DNA of 11,394 bases from an uncultured Actinomycetes bacterium (GCA_900313875.1 OMSY01000174.1:1-11394), one strand, 5' to 3'; numbered from the stretch's first letter, positions 1 to 7,227 are shown. Numbers and translations are program-made. Notes: generated from the letters alone by a model not told the origin.

Positions 1-833
1 CAGCCGGTACCGTACGTGTTCTTGGCCTGTCCGGCCGAGAAACAGCACTGCCCGAAGAGCGCGGCCTGCTGGTCCCCCGCCACCCCGCGGATGGGAATGG
101 AACCGGGAACGGCAGGATGCGCGGTCACCCCATAATCATCACTGGAATACCTGACCTCGGGCAGCATCGCAGACGGGATGTCGAAGAGCTCGAGCAGATC
201 GGCATCCCAGTCGAGCGTATGGATGTTGAAGAGCATCGTCCGGGAAGCGTTGGTGTAGTCGGTTGCATGGACCTCACCCGCCGTGAGGTTCCAGATGAGC
301 CAGGTGTCGATCGTCCCGAACAGCAGGTCGCCCGCTTCGGCCGCCTCACGCGCACCCTCCACGTTCTCGAGCACCCAGGCGACCTTGGATGCCGAGAAGT
401 ACGCATCCGGAACGAGCCCGGTACGCGCACGGATGAACTCCCCCTTGCCCTCCGTGACGAGCCGTTCGATGAGCGGGGCACCTCGTCTGCACTGCCAGAC
501 GATGGCGTTATGGATCGGCTCACCGGTATGCCGGTTCCAGACGACCGTGGTCTCCCGCTGGTTGGTGATGCCTATCGCAGCGACCTGGTCCCCGGACAGG
601 CCGGCCATGGTAAGCGCCTCGGTCATGACGCCCAGCTGCGTCGAGAGGATCTCATGCGCATCATGCTCCACCCAACCAGGCTGCGGGAAGATCTGCGCGA
701 ACTCCTTCTGGGCAATGGACCGAGGCCGTCCATCGTGGTCGAACACGATGCAGCGGGAGGAGGTCGTACCCTGGTCGAGCGCGACGATGAAGGTCTCGCG
801 CTTCCCTGAAGAACGTCTTCCGGTGCTCATCAT
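1..833 (-). CDS. glpK: Glycerol kinase, N-terminal part (3' end beyond the left edge)
   Basis: Phosphorylates glycerol to sn-glycerol-3-phosphate with ATP in the cytosol, feeding glycolysis and lipid synthesis. The first 277 residues of a family usually near 500 are present, and the frame runs open off the window edge. FGGY-kinase hallmarks are all visible: the phosphate loop DQGTTSSR (residues 20-27), NQRETTVVW (91-99), NAIVWQCRR (109-117), the FGGY signature around [10 protein letters not shown] (144-153), [12 protein letters not shown] (173-184), [10 protein letters not shown] (191-200) and [10 protein letters not shown] (253-262). Two adjacent ATG codons exist. The one at 833 gives an ATGA overlap with the stop of the upstream lipase and lies about 7 nt after GGGAGG, so I prefer it; the ATG at 830 is possible. 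It is the last visible gene of the prfA-prmC-tsaC-lipase-glpK run and very likely translationally coupled. Identity is essentially certain; only the C-terminal half is unseen. Confidence 0.97.
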   Translation of the reverse strand, partial: MMSTGRRSSGKRETFIVALDQGTTSSRCIVFDHDGRPRSIAQKEFAQIFPQPGWVEHDAHEILSTQLGVMTEALTMAGLSGDQVAAIGITNQRETTVVWNRHTGEPIHNAIVWQCRRGAPLIERLVTEGKGEFIRARTGLVPDAYFSASKVAWVLENVEGAREAAEAGDLLFGTIDTWLIWNLTAGEVHATDYTNASRTMLFNIHTLDWDADLLELFDIPSAMLPEVRYSSDDYGVTAHPAVPGSIPIRGVAGDQQAALFGQCCFSAGQAKNTYGTG

Positions 834-1780
834 CCACACACCTCCCTTTCGCCCACGATATGGGCATCGATCCAGTCGATGACCTCGCCGTGGACCTTGT
901 CACGGTCGAGTTCCTGCAGAATCTCATGCCGGTCCCCCGGATAGAGCCTGAGCGTCACATCCCCGTGCCCCGTCTGACGGTAGGAGGAGTACACCTGCAC
1001 AGGTCCCTTGCCGAAGTCCCCGACCGGGTCACAGGCACCCGAGATGATGAGGATGGGCAGGTCACGGGGCGTGGCGGCATAGGTCGAGGCCTTCCCCGCA
1101 AGCGCGGTGAGCCTTGTCAGCTCGGCATACCCACCGACGGTGAACTGGAAGGTGCACCGGGGATCGGAGAGATAACGGTCGATGGAACCGGTGTTATGCG
1201 ACAGCCAGTCGACCGGGGTCCGCGCCGGCTCGAAGCGCTTGTTGTACGAGCCGAGCCCAAGCTTGTTGACGAGTGTCGAACGATAACGGGGCCCGCGAAG
1301 GAGCCCGATGGTCCGTGAAAGCCCATTGCCCAACCTCGAAAGGGCCTGACCCGGCTCCCCCGTACCGCAGACGATGCATCCGGCGAAACCGTTGTCCGGC
1401 CTGGCGATGCTGCAACGCACGATGAAGGACCCCATGGAATGACCGAACAGGAAGCAGGGCAGCTCCCCTCCATGGTGCTTCCGTGCGCGGTCGCACACCG
1501 CACCGACATCGGCAAGCAGAAGCTCGACTCCCTTGCCAGGCTCGTAATGCCCCCACTCCTCCGTCGAGAGCACCGAGGCGCCATGGCCGAGCAGGTCGCC
1601 GCCGACGACCGTGAGGCCCGCGTCGGCAAGAGCGGTCGCAAACCCGTCGTAACGCTCGATGTACTCGACCATACCGTGGACGAGCACGACAAGCCCCTGC
1701 GGCTCGTCGGCCTCCCAACAGGTAAGCGCAAGCGGGGTCCTTCCATCCGCTGACAGGAGCGAGTCATGCAGCTTATGCAC
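830..1780 (-). CDS. Alpha/beta hydrolase, monoacylglycerol lipase / lysophospholipase-like
   Basis: A 316-residue serine hydrolase, predicted cytosolic (no signal peptide or membrane segment). The fold markers are in order: oxyanion HG in [16 protein letters not shown] (33-48), a GDLLGHGAS strand (61-69), nucleophile elbow GHSMG with Ser115, candidate acid Asp251 in SGACDPVGD, and His285 in YPGDRHEIL. This arrangement and the HGxxE..RY pattern match the PldB/monoglyceride-lipase group, which releases glycerol and a fatty acid from monoacylglycerols or acts on lysophospholipids. The GTG start at 1780 overlaps the end of tsaC by 8 nt and has AGAGGA about 6 nt upstream; the stop overlaps the ATG of glpK (ATGA). 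Lying directly before glycerol kinase supports a glycerol-releasing substrate, but that is inference from position. Substrate specificity cannot be read from sequence, and a short-chain esterase is an alternative. Confidence 0.85.
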   Translation of the reverse strand: MHKLHDSLLSADGRTPLALTCWEADEPQGLVVLVHGMVEYIERYDGFATALADAGLTVVGGDLLGHGASVLSTEEWGHYEPGKGVELLLADVGAVCDRARKHHGGELPCFLFGHSMGSFIVRCSIARPDNGFAGCIVCGTGEPGQALSRLGNGLSRTIGLLRGPRYRSTLVNKLGLGSYNKRFEPARTPVDWLSHNTGSIDRYLSDPRCTFQFTVGGYAELTRLTALAGKASTYAATPRDLPILIISGACDPVGDFGKGPVQVYSSYRQTGHGDVTLRLYPGDRHEILQELDRDKVHGEVIDWIDAHIVGEREVCG

Positions 1781-2408
1781 GGAGAATCCTCTCTATCTCA
1801 TCGGCTCCGATGGCCGATTCCCTGATGATGGTCGGACGATGACCGACGCAGGAGACAATCGTGGATGCGGCACCGATCCGTGCCGGTCCGCCGTCGAAGA
1901 CGAGCGATGCACCGGCGATGATGCGCGGTTCGAGCTCCTCGAGGCAGCTCGGAGCGGGGAAGCCATGCGTGTTCGCGCTCGTGACGCACAGGGCCCCTCC
2001 GCAGGCAGCGGCGACCTGCCGGACGAACGGCAGGTCGGGAACGCGCAGGGCGACCGTGCCATCGGAGGCCCGATACGCGCGGGGAACCGCATCCGATGCC
2101 TCGACCACGAGGGTCAGCGCACCGGGCCAGCACCGGTCGGCGAGCTTCTGCGCCTCAGGTGGGAGATGCGCCGCAAAGACCCGCAGGGCACATGCGTCTT
2201 CCAGAAGCCAGGGGATGGCAAGGTCATGTCCGCGACGCTTGAGCACGAACAGAGGCTCCGCGGATGATGATGAGAACGGGGACATCGCGACCCCGTAGAC
2301 CGTCTCGGTGGGCAGCACCACGACCCCACCGGAATCGAGCACGCTCGCAGCCAGGCCGACGGCATCGGGCGAGGGTGCCTCACGATCGACTTCCAGGACC
2401 AGACCCAT
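1773..2408 (-). CDS. tsaC: L-threonylcarbamoyladenylate synthase (Sua5/YrdC/YwlC family)
   Basis: Makes threonylcarbamoyl-AMP from threonine, bicarbonate and ATP, the first step of t6A37 modification of ANN-decoding tRNAs; TsaD/B/E act next and are not in this window. The 211 residues cover a single YrdC domain without the extra Sua5 C-terminal domain. Motifs: PTETVYGV (33-40), a KxR pair at K57/R59, WPGALTLV (94-101), ALRVP (120-124), TSAN (143-146) and STIV (182-185). The segment after KxR (GHDLAIPW) differs from the more usual P-x-x-K-P-L wording, so that part of the active-site rim is somewhat divergent. The ATG start follows GGGGAGGGCGT. The gene begins 26 nt after prmC and its TAA lies inside the start of the lipase gene. 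The prmC-tsaC neighbourhood is common in bacteria, which supports the call. Confidence 0.93.
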   Translation of the reverse strand: MGLVLEVDREAPSPDAVGLAASVLDSGGVVVLPTETVYGVAMSPFSSSSAEPLFVLKRRGHDLAIPWLLEDACALRVFAAHLPPEAQKLADRCWPGALTLVVEASDAVPRAYRASDGTVALRVPDLPFVRQVAAACGGALCVTSANTHGFPAPSCLEELEPRIIAGASLVFDGGPARIGAASTIVSCVGHRPTIIRESAIGADEIERILRA

Positions 2409-2434
2409 ACGCCCTCCCCTCGATGACCTGAACG

Positions 2435-3322
2435 CTATACACGGATGGCACGGATGAAACGCTCGCGACCGGTGAGGTCACGCACCACGCTCACATCCTC
2501 ATAATACCCCTCGCAGAGCCGGGCCGCCGCCTGCAGCGTCTCCTCATGCAGCTCGCACACGAGCATGCCGCCGGGCCGGAGCAGGTCGGGGGCGACCTCC
2601 ACGATACGCCTGAACACATCGAGTCCGTCACGGCCACCGTCCAACGCGAGCACGGGTTCGAAATCACCCACCTCACGGGGCAGGTTGCGAAGCTCGTCGG
2701 TGGGGATGTAGGGTGGATTGGATATCACGAGGTCGAAGGTCCCCCATCTATCCGCCGGAACGCCCTCCGCCAGGTCGCACCCGATGAGCTCGATACGCTT
2801 CTCGAGTCCCAGTGCCGAAGCGTTGCGGGTCGCAAGCTTCATGGCGAGCGGTGAGATATCGGTCGCCACGGCATGCACGCCATCGCGCTCGCTGAGGATG
2901 GAGAGGGCGATGTTACCCGAGCCGGTGCACAGGTCGAGCACCTGGCATTCCCCGCGATCGGCCAAGGCGGCATCCACCGCGACAAGCCCCTCCTCGACGA
3001 GCATCTCGGTCTCGGGACGGGGGATGAGCACGCCACGCTGTGCCCGCAGGATGATATGACGGAACGCCACCTCGCCACAGACGTACTGCAGCGGCTCCCC
3101 CCTGCCCCGACGCAACACCCCATCATGGAGATGCGCAAGCTCGGAAGCATCGAGCGGCCGGTCGAAGTATGCGTAGAGTTCGACCCGGGAAAGCCCCGTG
3201 GCATCCGAGAGCAGCCACTCCGCACTGAGCCGCGGATGTTCGTCTTCCTTGCGCGTCAGATACCCGACGATCCAATCGAGCGCCGTCCGGACCGTCCAGG
3301 TCCCAGATCCGGATGACGCCAC
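2435..3322 (-). CDS. prmC: Peptide chain release factor N5-glutamine methyltransferase
   Basis: Uses S-adenosylmethionine to methylate the glutamine of the GGQ motif of release factors, raising termination efficiency. Its 295 residues match the family length. The N-terminal helical recognition domain (about 1-95) carries EPLQYVCG (76-83), followed by PRPETE (101-106). The Rossmann SAM site is LDLCTGSGNIAL (129-140) and the substrate-glutamine motif is NPPY (202-205). The start is GTG, placed directly after the TAG of prfA with no spacer; GAGGAAG near the end of prfA can serve as the ribosome-binding site. This position, immediately behind the gene for its own substrate RF1, is typical and makes translational coupling likely. 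The stop is TAG at 2437-2435. The only real uncertainty is the exact start. Confidence 0.96.
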   Translation of the reverse strand: MASSGSGTWTVRTALDWIVGYLTRKEDEHPRLSAEWLLSDATGLSRVELYAYFDRPLDASELAHLHDGVLRRGRGEPLQYVCGEVAFRHIILRAQRGVLIPRPETEMLVEEGLVAVDAALADRGECQVLDLCTGSGNIALSILSERDGVHAVATDISPLAMKLATRNASALGLEKRIELIGCDLAEGVPADRWGTFDLVISNPPYIPTDELRNLPREVGDFEPVLALDGGRDGLDVFRRIVEVAPDLLRPGGMLVCELHEETLQAAARLCEGYYEDVSVVRDLTGRERFIRAIRV

Positions 3323-4399
3323 CTAGACCGCTTCCTCGAGGCGCTTGGCACGGTCGGCAGCGGCAAGCGCCGTCGTCAGCTCGGCGAGGCCGTTGCCACC
3401 CGCACCGAGGAGGATGCCGTTATAGGTCCCGTTGAAGCCGATGCGATGGTCCGTCACGCGGTCCTGGGGGCCGTTGTAGGTACGGATCTTCTCGGCGCGG
3501 TCACCGGTGCCGATCTGGCTCCGGCGTGCTGCGCCGAGCTCCGCCTGCTGCTCGGCAAGCTTCTGCTCATAGAGACGTGCGCGCAGGACGCGCAGGGCGG
3601 CCTCGCGGTTCTGTATCTGCGATTTCTGGTCCTGCGACTGGACGACGAGCCCGGTCGGGAGATGCGTGATGCGGACTGCGGAGTCGGTCGTGTTGACGCA
3701 CTGGCCCCCCGGACCGGATGCGCGGTAGACGTCGATACGCAGGTCGTTCGGGTTGATCTCGACCTCGACATCCTCCGCTTCGGGCAGGACGGCCACCGTG
3801 GCGGTCGAGGTGTGGATACGGCCCTGAGACTCGGTCTTGGGAATGCGCTGGACACGGTGCACGCCGGATTCGAACTTCATCACGGAGTAGACACGGTCGC
3901 CGGACACGCGGAACGAGACCTCCTTGTACCCGCCGGCTTCGGACTCGGAGGAGTCGATACCCTCGACCTTCCAACGATGGTCCTCCGCGAAGCGGACGTA
4001 CATGCGGTACAGGTCACCGGCGAACAGGGCGGCCTCATCGCCTCCCGCACCCGCACGGATCTCGACGATGATGTCCTTCTCGTCGTTGGGGTCGGCGGGG
4101 ATGAGGAGGATCTTGATCTGCTCCTCGAGTTCGGCGAGCTTGCGCTCATCATCCTCGATGGTCTCCGAGGCGAACGCCTTCATCTCCGGGTCGCTCTCAT
4201 GCTTGAGCATCTCCTTGGCATCCGCAAGCTCGTCGCAAGCGCCAAGGTACTCCCGTGCAAGGCCCACGAGCTCTCCCTGCGAAGCATATTCCTTGGACAG
4301 ACGGGTGTATTCCTTCTGATTGCCGATGACCTCGGGATCGCCGAGATGCTGCTCGAGCTCCTCATAGGCTTCCACGATCTTCTGAAGTTTCTCACGCAT
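3323..4399 (-). CDS. prfA: Peptide chain release factor 1 (RF1)
   Basis: Recognises UAA and UAG in the ribosomal A site and triggers peptidyl-tRNA hydrolysis. It has 358 residues, the usual length. The stop-codon-reading tripeptide is of RF1 type, PKT at 187-189 within [15 protein letters not shown], not the SPF of RF2. The catalytic GGQ is at 231-233 in [16 protein letters not shown], and Q233 is the PrmC target. The N-terminal coiled helices (1-100) and C-terminal domain look complete. The frame stays open upstream of the ATG at 4399, but this ATG gives the canonical N-terminus ([16 protein letters not shown]) and follows GAGGAA by about 8 nt. It heads the prfA-prmC-tsaC-lipase-glpK run and ends with TAG, a codon RF1 itself reads. 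A candidate promoter and a structured leader precede it. Confidence 0.98.
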   Translation of the reverse strand: MREKLQKIVEAYEELEQHLGDPEVIGNQKEYTRLSKEYASQGELVGLAREYLGACDELADAKEMLKHESDPEMKAFASETIEDDERKLAELEEQIKILLIPADPNDEKDIIVEIRAGAGGDEAALFAGDLYRMYVRFAEDHRWKVEGIDSSESEAGGYKEVSFRVSGDRVYSVMKFESGVHRVQRIPKTESQGRIHTSTATVAVLPEAEDVEVEINPNDLRIDVYRASGPGGQCVNTTDSAVRITHLPTGLVVQSQDQKSQIQNREAALRVLRARLYEQKLAEQQAELGAARRSQIGTGDRAEKIRTYNGPQDRVTDHRIGFNGTYNGILLGAGGNGLAELTTALAAADRAKRLEEAV

Positions 4400-4438
4400 G
4401 ATGCATCTTCCTCTGCAATAGGACCGATAGGAGGGAGG

Positions 4439-4487
4439 ACCGCGGGAAAGGCGGTCGACGGGTCCGCGGTGGATGGGACGGACCACC
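4439..4487 (-). promoter_or_regulatory. Structured prfA leader: two mutually exclusive hairpins
   Basis: Between the putative prfA promoter and the prfA start, ACCGCGG (4439-4445) pairs perfectly with CCGCGGT (4464-4470), and GGTGG (4468-4472) pairs with CCACC (4483-4487). The two stems share bases 4468-4470, so only one can form fully at a time. This is what the sequence shows; a regulatory role is a guess. In this GC-rich region short stems also arise by chance. Confidence 0.3.
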
Positions 4488-4499
4488 CTCGCGGGACTG

Positions 4500-4510
4500 A
4501 TGGTAGCACA
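4500..4510 (-). promoter_or_regulatory. Candidate extended -10 promoter for prfA
   Basis: On the minus strand TGTGCTACCAT contains TGC followed by TACCAT, an extended -10 (TGn plus four of six matches to TATAAT). It lies about 100 nt before the prfA ATG, just after the end of the DUF1385 gene. No good -35 is seen at 16-17 nt. Exactly the same 11-mer occurs in front of rpmE, which raises confidence in both. Confidence 0.45.
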
Positions 4511-4524
4511 GCACGGATATGACG

Positions 4525-5697
4525 CTAGGGGACTTCGAGGAAGTCGCGCCGGACATGCACCGTACCTGGCCCGAACGCACGACGGACGGAACGGCAGGCA
4601 TGCCCACATGGGTGCTTCGCAGCAGGCGACGCGACAACAGGCTCCTTGCCGTCATCGGAGGGCAGCAGTCCCTCAGCGTGTATTCCGCGCACCTGGGCCT
4701 CCTGCACCTCGCGTTCGATGACGAGCTGCATGGCGACGATCGCGCATTCGAGCATGTCCTCATCAGGTTGGCGGGTCGTCAACCGCTGCATCTGCATGCC
4801 GGGCCAGAGCACCACCTTGACAAGCGGGTCATCCGGTCGGGAGCCCGCCCATTTGACGGTGACCTCGTACGAGACACCCGCGACGAGGGGCAGCAGGACC
4901 AATCGCGACACCATGACGAGCACGAGCCGCGCCACGGGGTTGGTCACGCCGAGCTGGTCGATGAGGGGCCCGACGGGCACGACCGAGAAGACGATGATGG
5001 CCACGATGAGGGTCATGACGAGGAAAGCGGTACCGCAGCGCACATGCAGGCGCGGATAGCCCTGGGCGTTCTCGGGCGTGAGCTCGCGTCCATGCTCGTA
5101 ACAGTGGATGGTCTTGTGCTCCGCCCCGTGATAGGCGAACATCCGCCGGATATCCTCCATGAACGAGATGCCCCAGACATACAGGATGAACAGCGCCACG
5201 CGGATACAGCCGTCCACGAGGTTCCAAGCCAGCGTATGGGCGGTGTAGTCCCCCATGATGAGGTTGGTCAACGCAGCGGGAGCGACGATGAACACGACGA
5301 TGGCGAAGACGAGCCCGAGGAGGAACGAGAGGACCATCATCCCCTGGCCGACCCCCTCCGAACCAGCGTCCCCGCTCTCATCTGCAGCCGCAGGTCCCCC
5401 TTCCTCCGAAAGGTCGAAGGCATGGTCGGCGGCGATTCCGAGAGCCTTGTACCCCAACGCCAACGATTCGACGAAGGCGACGCACCCACGTATCACCGGT
5501 ATGCGCATCCACGAGGCCCTGTCCTTCCCGGAAGCGAGGTCATGTTGCTCGGTGTAGATGCTCCCATCGGGCTGCCTGACCGCAACCGCCCAATTGTAGC
5601 GGCCGCGCATCATGACACCCTCCAACAGGGCCTGTCCACCGATATGCGTCTGGACGAGGACCCCCTCGGTCCTCTGTGCCTCACGCAGCTCGCCCAT
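4525..5697 (-). CDS. DUF1385 (YqhQ-like) multi-pass membrane protein
   Basis: A 390-residue integral membrane protein of the DUF1385 family; its biochemical function is not established. Conserved family blocks are present: [13 protein letters not shown] (20-32), [15 protein letters not shown] (187-201), HVRCGTAF (218-225) and [13 protein letters not shown] (299-311). Hydrophobic segments lie at about 120-147, 163-180, 223-246 and 254-277, suggesting four membrane helices with the HGAEHK block between the second and third. The His/Glu-rich HGAEHK and the Cys of RCGT are candidate metal or catalytic residues (inference). The last 50 or so residues form a basic, probably disordered tail beyond the last conserved block, ending at TAG. 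The ATG at 5697 has GGAAGG about 6 nt upstream. The gene lies between thyX and prfA; the rpmE-DUF1385-prfA-prmC neighbourhood recurs in Firmicutes and related actinobacteria. No confident promoter is visible, so read-through from thyX is possible. Confidence 0.9.
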   Translation of the reverse strand: MGELREAQRTEGVLVQTHIGGQALLEGVMMRGRYNWAVAVRQPDGSIYTEQHDLASGKDRASWMRIPVIRGCVAFVESLALGYKALGIAADHAFDLSEEGGPAAADESGDAGSEGVGQGMMVLSFLLGLVFAIVVFIVAPAALTNLIMGDYTAHTLAWNLVDGCIRVALFILYVWGISFMEDIRRMFAYHGAEHKTIHCYEHGRELTPENAQGYPRLHVRCGTAFLVMTLIVAIIVFSVVPVGPLIDQLGVTNPVARLVLVMVSRLVLLPLVAGVSYEVTVKWAGSRPDDPLVKVVLWPGMQMQRLTTRQPDEDMLECAIVAMQLVIEREVQEAQVRGIHAEGLLPSDDGKEPVVASPAAKHPCGHACRSVRRAFGPGTVHVRRDFLEVP

Positions 5698-5766
5698 ACC
5701 TCGCCTTCCGTGTTCCTCGCGCCCCCGTAGGGCACTCCTTCAACCCGGCCTCCAACTCCCCTCCGT

Positions 5767-5804
5767 GCTCCCGACCGCATGAAGGGCGCGCGCCTTTCGG
5801 GAGC
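5767..5804. terminator. Inverted repeat between thyX and the DUF1385 gene, possible thyX terminator
   Basis: GCTCCCGA (5767-5774) and TCGGGAGC (5797-5804) are perfect 8-bp arms. The 22-nt interval contains a smaller AAGG/CCTT stem (5782-5785 with 5793-5796) around a GCGCGCG loop. It starts about 26 nt after the thyX stop on the minus strand. No T-tract follows, so it is at best a weak intrinsic terminator or an RNA-end stabiliser. Confidence 0.4.
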
Positions 5805-5829
5805 GAGAGCAACAGGACCTGAGGATGGG

Positions 5830-6510
5830 TCAGGAACGCTCGACCCTCTCATGGGGATGCCCGCAGCTCATCGAACCCTCGGGACACGCACCGCGCACGC
5901 AGGGTGCACCTGCATCCATGAAGATGAAGGGTGCGGTGGGTCGCACGAGTTCGAGCATGGCGTCGGCTACCGCCCGGATCTCCCATTGCGCACGGTTGCA
6001 GCAACGGGTCGAGAAGAAATGGAGCAGCTCACGGATGTTCATCGTCACCACGATCTTGGTCTCCGCCGCATTGGGCAACAGGTAGCGTGCATCCTCCGCC
6101 GGGACACCGGCGTCGACGAGCGTGCGGTATGCATCGTAGATGACATCGGTGACATGCTCGAACAGACCACGCGCATCATCATCCGCCGCGATGGAGGCCG
6201 GCATGATGAACTCCGGCTTGTCCTTGAAGGCAACATAGCGCTGGGACTGCTGATTGTAGCTCGCAAGGCGGTGCCGCACGAGCTGATGGGTCATCGCCCG
6301 GCTCACCCCGTCGATCGCGAACGTGTAGCTCGCATGCTCGAGGGTGGAGAAATGACCGCTTCGCATGATGGTGGCGAGCACCTTGTGGATATGCTCGTCA
6401 TCGAGAGTATCCATGAGCTCCGCCGCACCGACCGGTGCATAGCACAGACGTGCGGCGGTGGCGACAGCCCTCTCGGGATCGGGGGTGTGGTAGAGCAGGT
6501 TGACTTGCAT
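5830..6510 (-). CDS. thyX: Flavin-dependent thymidylate synthase ThyX
   Basis: Converts dUMP to dTMP using methylenetetrahydrofolate as carbon donor and FAD/NADPH as reductant, replacing ThyA. The 226-residue protein has the defining ThyX motif RHRLASYNQQSQRY (79-92), matching RHRxxSxNxxSQRY, preceded by HFSTLEHASYTFAI (53-66). NIRELLHFFSTRC (158-170) and the Cys-containing end (CVRGACPEG, 203-211) are also typical. The open frame extends 11 codons further upstream to 6543, but the ATG at 6510 gives the family's normal N-terminus and has GGAAGG 5 nt before it. A hairpin-type terminator separates it from rpmE, so it probably has its own promoter. No thyA is visible in the window. Confidence 0.96.
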   Translation of the reverse strand: MQVNLLYHTPDPERAVATAARLCYAPVGAAELMDTLDDEHIHKVLATIMRSGHFSTLEHASYTFAIDGVSRAMTHQLVRHRLASYNQQSQRYVAFKDKPEFIMPASIAADDDARGLFEHVTDVIYDAYRTLVDAGVPAEDARYLLPNAAETKIVVTMNIRELLHFFSTRCCNRAQWEIRAVADAMLELVRPTAPFIFMDAGAPCVRGACPEGSMSCGHPHERVERS

Positions 6511-6541
6511 GGGAGCCTTCCGATCGTGACGCGTGCACCTC

Positions 6542-6588
6542 ATCCTCGGACATGGCCCGAGGATAGGTCAAAGCGCAGGAGGCGGCAA
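6542..6588 (-). promoter_or_regulatory. Candidate thyX promoter overlapped by a palindrome
   Basis: On the minus strand TTGCCG (6588-6583) and TATCCT (6565-6560) are spaced by 17 nt, each matching four of six consensus bases. A perfect inverted repeat, ATCCTCGG (6542-6549) and CCGAGGAT (6557-6564) with a 7-nt gap, overlaps the -10 and extends downstream. This could be an operator or a leader hairpin. Both readings are inference. Confidence 0.35.
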
Positions 6589-6603
6589 CCGGTACGGGGG
6601 CCA

Positions 6604-6649
6604 CGGTACCGGGCGGAACGGGAATCGACCCCTGTTCCAACCGGTACCG
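6604..6649. repeat. Large imperfect palindrome between rpmE and thyX
   Basis: The outer arms CGGTACCGG (6604-6612) and CCGGTACCG (6641-6649) pair perfectly. After a 2x2 mismatch, GGAAC (6615-6619) pairs with GTTCC (6634-6638), and GGG (6620-6622) pairs with CCC (6630-6632) with one bulged T, leaving a 7-nt loop. A third copy of the outer arm, CCGGTAC, lies at 6589-6595. No T-run follows on either strand, so it is not a standard terminator. Function unknown. Confidence 0.6.
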
Positions 6650-6672
6650 CTTTCGGGGAGATGCCAAACACG

Positions 6673-6707
6673 ACGGGGAGGACCACCCAACTGGGCGTCC
6701 TCCCCGT
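6673..6707 (-). terminator. rpmE terminator hairpin
   Basis: ACGGGGAGGAC (6673-6683) and GTCCTCCCCGT (6697-6707) form a perfect 11-bp stem, continued by CCC/GGG (6686-6688 with 6693-6695) around a short loop. It begins about 19 nt after the rpmE stop. On the minus strand it is followed only by CGTGTTTGG, so the T-tract is weak, but stem strength and position fit an intrinsic terminator. Confidence 0.7.
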
Positions 6708-6725
6708 TGACCATGACGTTTCGTG

Positions 6726-7184
6726 CTACTCGGCGGTCTCCTCGGCAGCCGGTGCCTCCTCCGCAGGGGCCTCCTCGACGGGAGCATCCTCGGCTACGGG
6801 AGCATCCTCTGCAGGAGCCTCCTCGGCAGCGGGCGCCTCGGCAGCCTTCGCCGCATACTCGGCAGCGCGCTTGGCCTTCTCGGCGGCCTTGGCCTCGCGG
6901 GCGGCCTTCTTGGCGGCTTCCTCGGCCTCGCGGGCGGCCTTCTTGGCGGCCTTCTTGGCGGCCTCGCGCTCGAGGGCGGCCTGGGAAGCGGAGCCGAACT
7001 TGTCGGCGAAACGCTGGACGCGTCCACCGGTGTCGACGAACTTCTGCTGGCCCGTGAAGAACGGGTGGCACTCGTTGCAGAGCTCGATGCGGAGCTCGGG
7101 CTTGGTGGAGCGGGTCTTGAACGTGTTGCCGCAAGAGCAGCGAACCGTGCACTCGACGTACTCCGGATGGATATCCTTCTTCAT
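6726..7184 (-). CDS. rpmE: 50S ribosomal protein L31 (bL31, zinc-binding form) with long charged C-terminal tail
   Basis: Ribosomal protein bL31, part of the bridge between the large-subunit central protuberance and the small-subunit head. Residues 1-70 are an ordinary L31: KKDIHPEY at the start, zinc-type cysteines C16, C18, C36 and C39, and [20 protein letters not shown] (40-59). The family is normally about 70 residues; this protein has 152. The extra 80 fall into two blocks: an Ala/Lys/Arg/Glu helix-forming stretch (about 71-116) with an exact 11-residue repeat AAKKAAREA (79-87, 90-98), and an acidic Pro/Ala/Glu stretch (117-152) built of units like AEEAP and AEDAP. The frame is intact and codon use matches its neighbours, so I take the tail as real. 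The ATG has AAGGAG 8 nt upstream. It has its own candidate promoter, a leader hairpin and a terminator, so it is likely monocistronic. Confidence 0.96.
   Translation of the reverse strand: MKKDIHPEYVECTVRCSCGNTFKTRSTKPELRIELCNECHPFFTGQQKFVDTGGRVQRFADKFGSASQAALEREAAKKAAKKAAREAEEAAKKAAREAKAAEKAKRAAEYAAKAAEAPAAEEAPAEDAPVAEDAPVEEAPAEEAPAAEETAE
6891..6950 (-). repeat. 27-bp exact direct repeat inside the bL31 tail
   Basis: Positions 6891-6917 and 6924-6950 are identical over 27 bases, with a 33-bp period that keeps the reading frame (11 codons). A 15-base core (gcggccttcttggcg) occurs at 6901, 6934 and 6946. The exact match at the DNA level points to recent in-frame duplication by slippage rather than only protein-level constraint. 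Confidence 0.8.
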
Positions 7185-7206
7185 GCTGAACTTCTCCTTC
7201 TTCTGT

Positions 7207-7227
7207 GCCTTGGTTTCCGATCAAGGC
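7207..7227 (-). promoter_or_regulatory. rpmE leader hairpin
   Basis: GCCTTG (7207-7212) and CAAGGC (7222-7227) form a perfect 6-bp stem with a 9-nt loop, ending just before the AAGGAG ribosome-binding site of rpmE. Its position would allow control of translation initiation. Autogenous control of rpmE translation has been described in E. coli; whether this hairpin does the same is inference. Confidence 0.35.

Noticed and set aside
3446..4522. Long plus-strand open frame (358 codons) antisense to prfA
   Set aside because: It mirrors prfA on the other strand, as expected from high third-position GC. Its translation shows no recognisable motif and there is no ribosome-binding site.
5784..5794. 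GGCGCGCGCC palindrome
   Set aside because: A simple self-complementary CG run without loop space; treated only as part of the larger 5767-5804 inverted repeat.
6511..6543. N-terminal extension of thyX to 6543
   Set aside because: The ATG at 6510 gives the standard ThyX N-terminus and has a proper ribosome-binding site; the extension overlaps the candidate palindrome and has no such site.
6604..6649. tRNA-like T-arm appearance (GGGGTCGATTCCC on the minus strand)
   Set aside because: No D-arm, anticodon arm or acceptor pairing of the right lengths could be built around it, and the T-stem has mismatches in that register.
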